Shown: positions 52,489-64,000 of the stretch, piece after piece | Numbering within the stretch: position 1 is the stretch's first letter | Layout: every line of letters begins with the position of its first letter | Source: Harmothoe impar | Lineage: Eukaryota; Annelida; Polychaeta; Phyllodocida; Polynoidae | NCBI GenBank assembly: GCA_947462335.1 | Contig: OX381717.1 | Coordinates: 20,017,166 to 20,081,165 of the forward strand | Length of the DNA: 64,000 nt | Direction: 5' to 3' | Made by a program: the position numbers and the translations under genes | Notes under the pieces: generated by a model | The model's input: only the letters and a program-made list of their open reading frames with translations | Databases searched by the model: none | Told to the model about the DNA's origin: nothing

Positions 52489-53059
52489 TTTATAAGAGGA
52501 GGCAGGGTGAGGAGAGTAGCAGCGCTCTTTTTCTTCATGAAACGCCCAACGAGTGGGGGCGCTGAGAGCGGCTGTTATGCAATGGTAGAGTAAATACTGT
52601 TCTAAGAAGACGGCTCTCGGCCATGTCGCTACGTTTTCCTTTTCCGCTCTTGTATAACGACGATTTCTTTGGCACTCGGCTTTGCTTTTCTCGAGAATTC
52701 GGTACGCTTCAAGAGAAGCGTGAACCTCAACTACGTGACGCTCTCTCCTTTGAGATAAAAAAATAGCCGGGCAGTTGAGGAGGGCACTTTGTTAGGGTGT
52801 CCGTCTTTTAGAAACTCGCGCCCTCTGCAGCGCCATATTTCTTTCCTCCGAAACAAAAAAGACTGAGTGAAAATAAAAATTTTAAAAAACAAAAAGCTCA
52901 AAGAAAAAAAATAAGCAATAAGCAGACTCAGCTCAAAATTCCCTGCTGGCGTGATGGCGGTGACTGCAGGCGGTGGCGGCGGTCAGCTGGCCGGCGGTGG
53001 CGGTGTCGGCGGCGATGGTAGAAGGGGGTGTGGAAAGAGAGATGCATCTCAGTCTTTTA
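52489..53059. other. Element 2 spacer without a clear gene
   Basis: Nothing convincing on either strand. GC-rich trinucleotide DNA (GGCGGTGGCGG) begins at about 52955. Confidence 0.45.
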
Positions 53060-53650
53060 TAGGAGCGGCGAGAGTTCGACTTAGTCTGACATTTTCAGCT
53101 GTCGCATGCTGACCTGCTGCTATCATAAGAGAAACAAAAGCCCTAATCACGCTTTTCAGCTGGATCCTTCCACCCACCAGACATGGATCCAGATGGGAGG
53201 GTGGTTTAGAATTAATCCGTGTACCGACTGTCATACAATAGTGTAATTAGTTGAACGCGTGTTACCTGTATAAAGGATTAGCAGGTCATGGGCTTAGAGT
53301 GTGTATAGAAAAACAACTACAGGTAGCGTGAACAAAGCGACCCCCTCCCTTTCTGTCACTCTGTCTGTGACTAGAGGGCGCGCGTGTGGTAAGCGGCTTA
53401 AATCTAAAGAAAAAAAATCACCCTCTCCTGTCGTCAGCAGTCAGCTGGCCGGCGGTTGGAAAATGCGATTAGAGGGATGATGAGCGCGTAGTAAGCGACT
53501 TAAGGCTAATCTAAAGACCTGCCGTGAGTGGGCAGCTGGCCGGCGGCTTGAAAAAAGGGGGGAGTAAGGGTATATAAGGGGGAGTGAAACCGTATTCGTC
53601 ATCGTCAATCATCATTCACTCTACTACTACTACTACTACCACCGCCACCA
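53060..53650. promoter_or_regulatory. Central control region of element 2
   Basis: Contains TTTTCAGCTGGATCC (53153-53167), TGTATAAAGGATTA (53267-53280), AGTGTGTATAGAAAAACAACTACAGG just after, and repeated CAGCTGGCCGGCGG. Order and words match 13860-14470 of element 1. It lies between leftward genes and a rightward frame, as in element 1. A second TATA-like TATATAAGGGGGAG lies at about 53570, followed by a (CTA)n(CCN)n leader. Confidence 0.7.
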
Positions 53651-53677
53651 GCACCATGCCTCAATTTGCAGATCCCC

Positions 53678-53851
53678 ATGATGGAAAGTTGCGACCGTGA
53701 CATGAAGCGGTATGACGAAGCGGCGCGCGAATGTGAAGCTGATGCTGTAGCCTCTGCTACTGCGGCTGCTAGTGCTGCTCATCGTGCTACTGCTGCATTT
53801 ACTGCGGCTGTTAGTGAAGCTGTTTGTGATGACGTTGTTGTTGTTGCATAG
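53678..53851 (+). pseudogene. Ala-rich rightward gene of element 2, cut by the duplication junction
   Basis: The frame runs from ATG 53678 (MMESCDRDMKRYDEAARECEAD, then Ala/Thr-rich) into the junction at 53845 and stops five bases later at 53849-53851. It occupies the place that the death-domain gene has in element 1, but the part seen does not resemble it. The true protein cannot be judged without the missing DNA. Confidence 0.4.
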
Positions 53852-54015
53852 TAAACAGTTATAATGTCTCCTAATTAAATTCATATAAAGGCATAAAAAA
53901 ATCAGAACTATACTATATAACAAACATTTGATCTGAACGTAAATGCACAGGCCTTTTTGCTGAAACAGGGCGAATTGTTTCCCGATTGCCGTGTGCAGAC
54001 CATTAATATTCCTGT

Positions 54016-54030
<15 letters not shown>

Positions 54031-54095
<65 letters not shown>
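54031..54095. repeat. (CA)n(TA)n microsatellite, duplicate copy
   Basis: Counterpart of 36782-36829, about 20 bp longer. Confidence 0.95.
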
Positions 54096-54099
<4 letters not shown>

Positions 54100-54146
54100 A
54101 CATACAATACGTATTATGATACAAATTCATACATAATATACTTTAG

Positions 54147-54199
54147 GATGAGGGGCCACTCCACCTAAAATACAAGAGAGAGCATGGCCCAGTTGTAGG
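54147..54199 (+). pseudogene. Duplicate of P450 exon 3
   Basis: Identical 53-bp exon with acceptor CTTTAG and donor GTAAGT. Exons 1 and 2 are not duplicated, so this copy is an orphan exon. If spliced after the first exon 3 it would shift the frame (53 is not a multiple of 3). Confidence 0.8.
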
Positions 54200-54506
54200 G
54201 TAAGTATACACCATTTACATTTACATTAGAGCAGTCATACTACTTGTTTTCTATATGTATACACACAAAATAATAACCACTCGGAAAATACTTCTAGAAA
54301 ACTTAATCCTTCAGAGGGAGTGTGGGTTGAGGACAACCTCAGGTTTATTCTATGAGTATTCATAAAGTTAAGTACTTTATATTTAGGTGACATGAATTCT
54401 TTGATAGTCAAGATTGAGATTTTGACTTTCATTTGTTGCAAGTGCCTGACAAATTGTTGACAATCAAATCAATGTTTTGATAATAGAACGTAATCTCATA
54501 ACTCAA

Positions 54507-54579
54507 CAAGAATTGCGGTTGTTGCCGCGTAAAAAAATGCCTCAGGCATTATTATACGCGGCAACAACCGCAATTCTTG
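54507..54579. repeat. Hairpin palindrome, duplicate copy
   Basis: Counterpart of 37241-37313. Confidence 0.75.
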
Positions 54580-54683
54580 CATTTGAAGAAACATCATGTC
54601 TACATGGTTGGTATGTTTAAAGGGAACCCATTCAAGACACCAAATAAGCAGGGCCGGGAAGGGGTTATCAGGGGGAAGGATGA

Positions 54684-56191
54684 TATTAAGGGGGTAGATT
54701 TGATTATAATCAACCTTAGGACCATGAAAATGTGCATTGCTAGGCAGATAAACAATTATAATAGCCGTTGTTAGGCAACCAGCTGTATTAGCAACAAACC
54801 GAAAGAACAATTGACTTCCTTGGGTCCATATTAGGGGGGTAGGTATGATTATAGTCAACCTTAGGACCATGGAAATGTGTGTTGGTAGGCATATAAATAA
54901 TTAGAAAAGCTGTTGCTAGGCAACCAGCTGTATTAGCAACAAACCAATAGAACCATTGAAATCCTTGGGTCCATATTAGGGGGGGTAGGTATGATTATAA
55001 TCAACCTCAGGACCATGGGAATGTGTGTTGCTAGGCAGATGAACAATTAGAATAGCCGTTGCTAGGCAGCCAGCGGTATAAGCAACAAACCAAAAGAACC
55101 ATTAAATTCCTTGGGTCCATAATAGGGGGGGTAGGTATGATTATAATCAACTTCAGGAACATGGAAATGTGTGTTGCTAGGCAGATAAACAATTAGAATA
55201 GCCGTTGCTAGGCAACCAGCTGTATGAGCAACAAACCGAAAGAACCATTGAATTCCTTGGGTCCCTATTAGGGGGAGTAGATATGATTATAATCAACCTT
55301 AGGACCATGGGAATGTGTGTTGCTAGGCAGATAAACAATTAGAATAGCTGTTGCTAGGCAACCAGCTGTATTAGCAACAAACCGATAGAACCATTGAAAT
55401 CCTTGGGTCCATATTAGGGGGGGTAGGTATGATTATAATCAATCTTAGGACCATGGAAATGTGTGTTGCTAGGCAGATAAACAATTGGAATAGCCGTTGC
55501 TAGGCAACCAGCTGTATTAGCAACAAACCAATAGAACCATTGAATTCCTTGGGTCCCTATTAGGGGGGGTAGGTATGATTATAATCAACCTTAGGACCAT
55601 GGAAATGTGTGTTGCTAGGCAGATAAACAATTAGAATAGCCGTTGCTAGGCAACCAGCTGTATTAGCAACAAACCGATAGAACCATTGAATTCCTTGGGT
55701 CCATATTAGGGGGGGTAGGTATGATTATAATCAACCTCAGGACCATGGCAATGTGTGTTGCTAGGCAGATAAACAATTAGAATAGCCGTTGCTAGGCAGC
55801 CAGCGGTATAAGCAACAAACCAAAAGAACCATTAAATTCCTTGGGTCCATAATAGGGGGGTTAGGTATGATTATAATCAACTTCAGGAACATGGAAATGT
55901 GTGTTGCTAGGCAGATAAACAATTAGAATAGCCGTTGCTAGGCAACCAGCTGTATAAGCAACAAACCGATAGAACCATTGAATTCCTTGGGTCCATATTA
56001 GGGGGGGTAGGTATGATTATAATCAACCTTAGGACCAAGGAAATGTGTGTTGCTAGGCAGATAAACAATTGGAATAGCCGTTGCTAGGCAACCAGCTGTA
56101 TTAGCAACAAACCGATGGTGCCATTGAATTCCTTGGGTCCATATTAGGGGGGGTAAGTATAATTGTAATCAACCTCAGGAACTATCAAAGG
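54684..56191 (+). repeat. 146-bp tandem repeat, duplicate copy
   Basis: Counterpart of 37418-38925 with the same unit order; same copy number, so no array change since duplication. Confidence 0.9.
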
Positions 56192-57101
56192 TTGATTTAT
56201 ATTATTGTTATCACATAGTATAAATTTGTGTTGTGACACCTCAATCCAAGATGGCGGCACAATCCAAGATGGCGGCGCCCGTTCTGACTTCTGGTAAAGT
56301 GCAAACATCATATGCCTTGTCCTGGTGGTGCCTGGCGGCACCACCAGGTGGCTTCGCCACCACTTCGGCATAAAAAAAGGAACCTTCCACCACCAGGCAG
56401 AAAGTCAATAGTTCATGACTATAGTTTAGAAGGTTCCATTTGGATGATATGTTGGCTATTCATTTCCCAAGCTATCATTGAATTTAGGGTGATAAACCAC
56501 TCTAATATTTCGACATATTACAGTATGGATATATGTCCCTAACCTATGACTAAGTCTGGTGAGGAGTCTATACACCATTCTTAATAAATGTCATGTCATT
56601 AGGGCAGAGCTCTGTCATTTTTAGTGTAGAGACACCCATTCTGTGGAAGGCTGCAGTATCAATATGGCGAGGTCAATCACTTCCATATTTGGGTTGAGCA
56701 TTAATTATAAGTTGTAGATGACATATGAGAAGTGACAAGGGGTTTATATGCTATATTGAGATAGTCCTAATGATCCTTAAAAAGGATGGCCCCCTCACTG
56801 TTCAACACAAACTGAGTCTACATCTTTACTGGTTAAAGGTGAGATAATGGTTTCGCCCCATAGACCTACCTTCTCTCCCCCTAGGCTCCACTACTTATAT
56901 ATAACCATAGTTGTTGACCTTTGCCATTAGAGGGCAGGGTAGTATTCTACCCCACCCCCCCCCCCCCCTCACTTATGGTTAGGTGGATGGAGGTGGTGCT
57001 AGGTGCAGGTCATGGTTGACCGACCTTCAAGCCATATTAAAGGCTGGTCACCAGGCTTAGAGCGGTAGAGCGGTAGAGCGTGGTACTCCTGAAGCCCTGT
57101 A

Positions 57102-59537
57102 CACTGATAATAATGGACCTGGAAATGTTAGTCACTACGGACTACATTTCTATAGTCACATGAATGTAGCAAAAACGACTATACCAAATTAGTCACCTAT
57201 GTCTATAGTAAGTTGGTCATACAGTCATATAATGGTTTCATGGTCTAAAGTAGTCACTATGACTAATAGATATAGTCAATCATGGTAAATAATGGAAACT
57301 TAAGTACTGAAGGCAGGTCAAGGTTCAGCAGGGTAGACAAGGCGAGGATAAGGCATGCCAGGAGACAAGCTAGGATAAGGCAAGGCAGGGGACAGGCTAG
57401 GATAAGGCAGAGCAGGTGACAGGCCAGGATAAGGCAGGCTAGGGGACAAGCTAGGATAAGGCAGGGCAGGGAATATGCTAGGATAGGGCAGGGGACAGCC
57501 TAGGATGAGGCAGGGCAGGTGACAGGCTAGGATAAGGCAGGGCAGGGGACAGGCTAGGATAAGGCAGGGCAAGGGACAAGCTAGGATAAGGCAGGCCAGG
57601 GGACAGGCTAGGATAGGGCAGAGCAGGTGACAGGCTAGGATAAGGCAGAGCAGGGGACAGGCTAGGATAAGGCAGGGCAGTTGACAGGCCAGGATAAAGC
57701 AGGGCAGAGACAGGCTAGAATAAGCCAGGCCAGGGGACATGCTAGGATAGGGCAGGGGCAGGAGAGGATGAGGCAGGGCAGGTTATAGGCTAGGATAAGG
57801 CAGGCCAGGGGACAGGCTAGGATAAGGCACGCCAGGGGACAGGCTAGGATAAGGCAGGCCAGGGGAATAGGATAAGGCAGGGCAGGTGACCGGCCAGGAT
57901 AAAACAGGGCAGAGACAGGCTAGGATGTGGCAGGGCAGGTGACAGGCTAGGATAAGAAAGGGCAGGGGACAGGCTAGGATAAGGCAGGCCAGGGGACAGG
58001 CTAGGATAAGGCAAGGCAGGGGACAGGCCAGGATAAAGCAGGGCAGGGACAGGCTAGGATAAGGCAGGGCAGGGGACATGCTAGGATAGGGCAGGGACAG
58101 GCTAGGATGAGGCAGGGCAGGGGATAGGCTAGCATAAGGCAGGGCAGGTGACAGGCTATGATAAGGCAGGCCAGGGGATAGGCTAGGATTAGGAAGGCCA
58201 GGGGCAAGCTAGGATAAGACAGGCCAGGGGACAAGCTAGGATAAGACAGGCCAGGGGACAAGCTAGGATAAGGCAGGGCAGGTGAGAGGCCAGGAAAAAA
58301 CAGTGCAGGGACAGGCTAGGATGAGGCAGGGCAGGTGACAGGCTAGGATAAGGCATGGCAGGTGGCAGGCTAGGATAAGGCAGACCAGGTGACAAGCTAG
58401 GATAAGGCAGGCCAGGGGACAGGCTAGGATAATGCAAGGCAGGGGACATGCTAGGATAAGGCAGAGCAGGTGACAGGCTAGGATAAGGCAGGCCAGGGGA
58501 CAAGCTAGGATAAGGCAGGCCAGGTGACAGGCCAGGATAAAGCAGAGCAGGTGACAGGCTAGGATAAGGCAGTGACAGGCTAGGATGAGGCAGGGCAGGG
58601 GACAGGCTAGCATAAGGCAGGGCAGGTGACAGGCTAGGATAAGGCAGGCCAGGGGACAGGCTAAAATAATGCAGGCCAGGGGACAGGCTAGGATACAGCA
58701 GGCCAGGGGACAGGCCAGGATAAAAAAGGGCAGGTACAGGCTAGGATGAGGCATGGCAGGTGACAGGCTAGGATAAGGCAGGACAGGGGACATGCTAGAA
58801 TAGGGCAGGGACATGCTAGGATGAGGCAGGTCAGGGGACAGGCTAGGATAAGGCAGGGCAGGTGACAGGCTAGGATAAGGCAGGGCATGGGACAGGCTAG
58901 GATTAGGCAGGCCAGGGCGTGAGCTAGGATAAGGCAGGCCAGGGGACAATCTAGGATAAGGCAGGGCAGGTGAAGGCCAGGATAAAACAGGGCAGGGACA
59001 GGCTAGGATAAGGCAGTGCAGGGGACATGCTAGGCTAGGGCAGGGACAGGCTAGGATGAGGCTGGGCAGGGGACAGGCTAGGATAAACAGGCCAGGGGAC
59101 AGGCTAGGATAAGGCAGAGCAGGTGACAGGCCCCTGTGTAGGCATATCATGCTCTGTCAGTCTAGACATACACTGTTCATGTATTTTTATGTTATCAAAT
59201 TTGGAACAAATTACTATGATAACTCTATCAAACATGAGAACTCATGCACCCTATAACATCTTAAGTTGTCATAGTCAATTGTAACATAACATAAAACAAG
59301 CAGGGATACCCATAGAACAGTGGTTTAGGAGAGGATGTGCCTACCTGAAATCCATGGACCATTCAAATTTGAATCCTAACTGTTTCCTGTGCACACATCA
59401 TCAATTTGTGTGATCCATATATGGTCACTCCTGACTATCTTTGTGACTAATATGTGACTAAGTTGTATAGTCCCCTGACTACGGGGGTCAAAATATGATG
59501 GTATAGTCAGTACTGACTATAGGTTTTATTATCAGTG
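57102..59537. mobile_element. Non-autonomous TA-flanked transposon, duplicate copy
   Basis: Counterpart of 39831-42266. Confidence 0.65.
57315..59133 (-). repeat. 27-bp minisatellite, duplicate copy
   Basis: Counterpart of 40044-41862, almost base for base. Confidence 0.95.
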
Positions 59538-60117
59538 TATATACTCCCCAGCCGAGTTGTCTACCTCAAAGTAGGAACCTTCCAGCTAGTACGCCGGAGA
59601 CTGGACCAACTGTAAAACAGCTAAGTAAAGACAGACCCTGAGAGCTTCATGATGGTCTATAGAACAATGAGCAGGCCGATTATGGGATACTGTGGATGGA
59701 GGAGCAGCTTGGTCAGCCATCAAACTTCAGGTGCTCTAGAATGACGGGCTGAGAATCAGCAAGAAAATCAGAAAACACCTGAGATGCACATTTAGACAAG
59801 CTCAATGAGCTACACACCATAGCCCTTCTGAAACAATGCAGAGACATCCAACTACTCACAATACTGTATTGATACACCCAGCATTAAGACAACATCCTCC
59901 AACCTACTCAAGCACTCAGGGGCAACATAACGGTCCACATCAAAAGTGTGTGGCTCAAGAATGATGTGTATGGAAAAGGACCACTTTTTAGGGTAGTGGC
60001 CCTCTGGAACAAACTTGACCACAAGGTTCAACACAAACCCACAAAAGAGATCTTCCAGACAGCCTTGAAGGCTATATACTGTGTCGCTGTGTTTGTGTCG
60101 CTCTGTCGCTATATACT

Positions 60118-62594
60118 GTGAAGGCTATATACTGTGTTGCTGTGTATATAAAGGATGGTATCACATATTCTCAATCCGATCTGCTCCAATATTGTATATG
60201 TGATGAAAACTATGAAGTACTTTGGGTTAAAATTATTCTTTTCAGTCAAACCAATATGATCCTAGGTGTAATCTACAGACCCCCCAATGGCAATCCCTCA
60301 GAATTTAGCACATATATGATAGATACATTAAAAGCAATAAGGGAGGATGACACTAATTCTGACATTACATTCCTGGGTGATATTAATATAAACTACTTGG
60401 AGAAGGAGGAGGATAAATTTAAAGCATTATTAGACATTGAACAAGAACATGGACTAGATCAATACATCACATCCCCCACTAGAAAAGATGCCATTTTAGA
60501 CCTAGCCTATTCTAACTGTAAATTCATAACTGACGCACGAGTCCTAAATTATAAGTTTAGTGATCATTGCCCTATTTTAATTACAAAAAAAGATAATTCA
60601 AATCAAATATGTAAGTAAGCAATTTTTAGGACGTTCCTGGATGTTATATAACCCTGCCACTCTCTCTAATGCACTACTTAATTATGACTGGACTGCACTT
60701 CATGCCACTAGATGTCCTGATATAGCATCGGATATTATACATACAGCCATTGATATACATTTAAATCTTATGTGTCCCATAAAACATCACCAAATAAGGA
60801 CAAAGGATGAGCCATGGCTGACTCCTGAGTTGAAGAGGCAAATCATAGAAAAAAGATTTGGCCTGGCGTTATGCAAAAAGGACAGGCTTGCCTGAAGATC
60901 ATGCTGTTTCTAATAGATTAAGTAACAGGATAAAAAACCTGGTATTCAATGCCAAAAGGCGATACATTAAAGAGTATAAAAAGGAAGATGGTAAAACAAT
61001 TTGGCGCAAACTTGAGGAGTTATTACCTAGCAAAAGCAACAATAACATTATCTGCCTGGTAGATAATGCTACTGGTCTCCCTATTGCACATAAAAACACA
61101 GCTGAGCATATAAATAATTATTTTATTAGCACTTGACCTAAATTTGCAGCCAACTTTAATATTCCATGGACATATGCCGGTACTAACACAGACTTAGTAA
61201 TTGATGATCTAAATGTCAGTCCTGATATGGTGCTAAAAACAGCCAAATTGATGAATACAAAAAAAGCCTCAGCAATACCATTTATTAATGCCAGAATCAT
61301 TAAAGATACCATGCTAGCTATTCCTGATAAATTTGCCTTTTTCTTTAACTTATCTCTCACTCAAGGTATATTCCCTACCAAATGGAAACAAGCTTTTTTT
61401 ACCCCACTGCCTAAACCAGGTGATAAGTCTAATGTCACAAACTATAGGCCTATCTCACAGATACCCCTGCCAGGCAAGGTCCTTGAGCGTATTGTTCACA
61501 CTCATATTACTTTTTATTTGGAAGAAAATCACTTACTAAATGATAAACAGGGAGGTTTCAGAAAAGGGCATTCCACTATATCAACTGTTGCAGATTTTAC
61601 TGATGACCTATTTCACAACATGGATGACAATAAGAGTACACTAGCTACATTTATTGACATGTCCAAAGCCTTTGACGTGGTTAATCATGCTATATTGCTC
61701 TCAAAATGTGAAGAATTAGGCATTAAAAATGACATTCTTGGCTGGGTCAAAAATTATTTGCTTAACAGATCTCAGAAAACTGTAGCTAATGGCATCACGT
61801 CTAGTGAGGGCTATTTGTCTTGTGGGGTCCCCCAAGGGTCTATTCTAGGCCCCCTCCTTTTTCTTGTCTATGTCAATGACATGTATGAGGGTTTACTATC
61901 TCTGTGAATTCACAAAAATAAGTTCTTATGCAGATGACACTGTCTTATATGCCTCTGAGGATTATCCAATCTCAGCCTACAGGAAACTTCAAGATGACTT
62001 AGATCAATTTTCTCATTGGTGTAACCTTAATAGATTAACAATAAACACAAAAAAATCACAAGCCATGAAATTCGGAATCCCTGGGCAAATTCATAATTTT
62101 CGTATACCTGCTTTAAAATTAAATAATAGTGAACTAAAATATGTAGATAACTATAATCATTTAGGCGTACAAATGGACCAACCCCTCAAATTTGATAAAC
62201 AAATTAATCAAATGAGATGTAAGGCAGCTGTCAAACTCTATATTTTTGGGAGACTCCGGAGACAAATGTCCTATGCCCAAGCCCTTCGTGTTTATAAAAC
62301 TAAAGTGTTGCCTTATATGGAATATGGAGGGATCCTTGTTCATGACACTAACAAAACCTACTAACAAAACTACAAAGGCTACAAAATACAGGTTTAAAGA
62401 TAGCCCTATATTCACCCCCCCCCCGAACTTCAATTGAAAAAATTCATAAAGATGGTAAAATATACTTTTTGGAAGAAAGAAGGCAGAAGCAAATTGCAAT
62501 CCACGCCTACAATATGACTAAGCAAGATAAGTACCTAGCAATCCCTTCTAGGGAAACTAGGTTGCATGATGCCCCTGCTCTAAAAACCTATGAT
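60118..62594 (+). pseudogene. CR1/L2-like LINE, duplicate copy
   Basis: Counterpart of 42847-45324 with the same frame breaks and a few substitutions, one changing W to S in the second frame. Confidence 0.85.
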
Positions 62595-62990
62595 AGTAGT
62601 ATAGTATGTATCTGAACGGGACTATGCTTAAGTACTGTTTATTACTCACTCGATATGCAGCCAATCAGAGGCCGCCATTTGGTCACGTGACCCGTTGCCA
62701 TGGTAACGTGACCTACTTAGGACTCTCAGCCAATCAGAAGCCAGCATTCTGGGTGACCTACTGACCTACTTAGAAGCTCTCAGCCAATCAGAGGCCGGCA
62801 TTCTGGTAACCATGGTAACGTGACCTACTTACGTCACGTGACCTACTTAGGCTCAGCCAATCAGAAGGCGGCATTCTGGTTACTAGGGTAACGTGACCTA
62901 CTTAGGGTTTGTTTGTAAACAACACCACGTGGCTCTCTTGTTTGTAAACAGCACCACGTGACACGTGACTGCTTGTAAACAAACAAACAA
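62595..62990 (+). repeat. Left TIR of element 2, duplicate copy
   Basis: Counterpart of 45325-45720 with one visible change (AACAGCACC for AACAACACC near 62950). Confidence 0.9.
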
Positions 62991-63092
62991 AAAAGTTATG
63001 TAACTTATATATAGAAATAAAAACACAACAAGATGATTTCTTTTTTTTTCATTTTATTCTTTATTTTCATTTCAATCAAAAAACACACAAGT

Positions 63093-63395
63093 TTATGCTT
63101 TTTTAGCTTGCTTCTTCGATTTGCAACCCAACAGGCCGCAAAGTCTCGCGCCGCCGTCACTCGCACCACACCCCTGACTTCCTCTCTCCAATAGACATTG
63201 CATGACTTTGGATAAATCCAACACCATTTCGGCAAGGCAGAGAATCTTTGCCTCCATGAAACGTCCGCCATCGCAACAACCCGTTATTTCTGTCACAACA
63301 GCATCATCGATAGCTTCTGACTCACTGTCCGGTCGCTCAGCTTTGGGATTTTGCTCATGCGCATGACGCACTTCTTGGGGTTTCTTGTTCGACAT
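63093..63395 (-). CDS. Small protein of element 2, duplicate copy
   Basis: Identical in translation to 45823-46125. Confidence 0.45.
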   Translation of the reverse strand: MSNKKPQEVRHAHEQNPKAERPDSESEAIDDAVVTEITGCCDGGRFMEAKILCLAEMVLDLSKVMQCLLERGSQGCGASDGGARLCGLLGCKSKKQAKKA

Positions 63396-63745
63396 GCTTC
63401 AATTAGGAAATGAACGCAATGAGGTCCACAGGTGTCAGCAGAAGTGTCTTGTAGTTGAACGCGGTTTCTTTGCCACTTGAACGGAGCAGAGCGTTCCAAG
63501 AAAGACAAGATCTCCGCACTCAGCGGCGGTAAGCCGAAGGAATCAAAGTAGTACACTTCACCCGTGCTCGACACGTAAAACGCTACCCAATGCTGACCTG
63601 GTAAATGTTGCGGATCTGTGTTGCTCACGAAACAAGTGTCTTTGGTAGGGTGCTTTGGAATAGTGTCACAAGAGAAAACACCTAGGAAACGATGTTTCGT
63701 GTGAACGTTTTCCTTCAACACTCTACTTATTTCAAGCGTATTCAT
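63293..63745 (-). CDS. Adenovirus-type cysteine protease, duplicate copy
   Basis: Identical in translation to 46023-46475; catalytic residues retained. Confidence 0.9.
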   Translation of the reverse strand: MNTLEISRVLKENVHTKHRFLGVFSCDTIPKHPTKDTCFVSNTDPQHLPGQHWVAFYVSSTGEVYYFDSFGLPPLSAEILSFLERSAPFKWQRNRVQLQDTSADTCGPHCVHFLIEACRTRNPKKCVMRMSKIPKLSDRTVSQKLSMMLL

Positions 63746-63774
63746 ACGATACGCTAAGTACTGCTGTCTTGTCT

Positions 63775-64000
63775 TCAGTTCATGTGGTAGTCGGTGATGG
63801 GATGTCGATCTCTGGTCAGCTCGACGACGTTGTCGTACACCAAGTAGAGTAGCACCGTTGTTGTCGCTTGTAGCGCCGAGCGGAAACTGACTTCCACCCT
63901 CAGCTGACCCGCTCTTATAAGGTTCATGCGACACCCGTCGTGCGATCTGTCTGGGGTTAAATCGAGAGGGAACACCGTCTAACCGTTCAGGAATTGATCG
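63775..64000 (-). pseudogene. Major capsid protein C-terminal part, duplicate copy
   Basis: Counterpart of the end of 46505-47812. The in-frame TAG is at 63979-63981, so the nonsense change came before the duplication. Truncated by the window end. Confidence 0.85.

Larger units (their letters stand above)
36599..53844 (+). repeat. 17.2-kb tandem duplication, unit 1
   Basis: Sequence from 36599 (TGCATAGTAAACAG) recurs from 53845 with the same order and near identity to the window end. The offset is 17,246 bp at the start and grows to 17,270 through a longer (AT)n and C run in unit 2. Only scattered substitutions separate the copies. The left edge is in P450 intron 2; the right edge cuts an open frame of Polinton element 2. 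The shared edge is only a few bases (TGCATAG), so end joining or microhomology could have formed it. An assembly duplication is the alternative. Confidence 0.85.
45325..53844. mobile_element. Polinton/Maverick-like element 2 (capsid and integration segment), cut by duplication junction
   Basis: Left TIR begins AGTAGTATAGTATG as in element 1. Leftward genes: a small protein, protease, major capsid, basic virion-like protein, minor capsid, integrase, two small proteins and ATPase. They are followed by a control region like that of element 1 and the start of a rightward gene. The right half and right TIR are absent because the tandem unit restarts at 53845. The hexamer before the TIR is TATGAT (45319-45324), the predicted target duplication. 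No polymerase lies in the 8.5 kb seen. Several genes are broken. Confidence 0.9.
53845..64000 (+). repeat. 17.2-kb tandem duplication, unit 2 (first 10.2 kb)
   Basis: Restarts the sequence of 36599 and runs to the window end (equivalent of 46730). Differences from unit 1 include a longer (AT)n, a longer C run near 56960, and substitutions such as 60729-60747 in the LINE. Confidence 0.85.
62595..64000. mobile_element. Element 2, duplicate copy (left end only)
   Basis: TIR from 62595, shared 16-nt motif at 63016-63031, then genes in the same order up to the capsid gene, where the window ends. The missing right half of element 2 may follow this copy outside the window. Confidence 0.9.

Overview
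The window is animal nuclear DNA, most probably from a marine invertebrate deuterostome; amphioxus is my best guess, not proven. It has spliced host genes with GT-AG introns, long AT-rich noncoding stretches, minisatellites, a Ngaro-like tyrosine-recombinase retrotransposon, a CR1/L2-like LINE and Polinton/Maverick (adintovirus-like) DNA. The two host genes are the 3' end of an SLC6-type transporter (five exons, 542-3319) and the 5' end of a CYP3-clan cytochrome P450 (exons 29583-29650, 36450-36546, 36881-36933). The two later P450 exons are close in size to vertebrate CYP3A exons 2 and 3.

Layout. 1-7206: SLC6 3' end, then noncoding DNA. 7207-16758: a complete 9,552-bp Polinton with long TIRs and a perfect 6-bp target duplication (AGAGTG). 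It carries only a protein-primed PolB, a PC4-like protein and a tandem death-domain protein. 16759-29582: noncoding DNA with minisatellites, part of it an old diverged duplicate of the DNA around the Polinton, including a matching empty site. 29583-36933: P450 exons 1-3, with a Ngaro element (30132-35555) in intron 1. 36599-53844: a 17.2-kb unit that starts again at 53845 and runs off the window end nearly unchanged. It holds P450 exon 3, a 146-bp tandem repeat, a TA-flanked non-autonomous transposon full of a 27-bp minisatellite, a broken LINE, and a second Polinton inserted in that LINE.

The second Polinton (45325 to the junction at 53844) has a related TIR but a complementary gene set: protease, major capsid, basic core-like protein, minor capsid, chromodomain integrase, small virion-like proteins and packaging ATPase, with no polymerase in the visible 8.5 kb. 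Both elements share their terminal bases, a 16-nt motif inside the left TIR (AATAAAAACACAACAA) and a central control region with TTTTCAGCTGGATCC boxes and TGTATAAAGG(A/G)TTA TATA elements, from which genes run leftward and rightward.

Main hypothesis: these are two segments of a bipartite Polinton/adintovirus-like system. One is a replication plus host-modulation segment with the death-domain protein; the other is an integration plus capsid segment. The copies here are partly decayed: single in-frame stops in both capsid genes and a broken ATPase. The right end of the second element is not in the window, so the hypothesis can be tested but is not shown.
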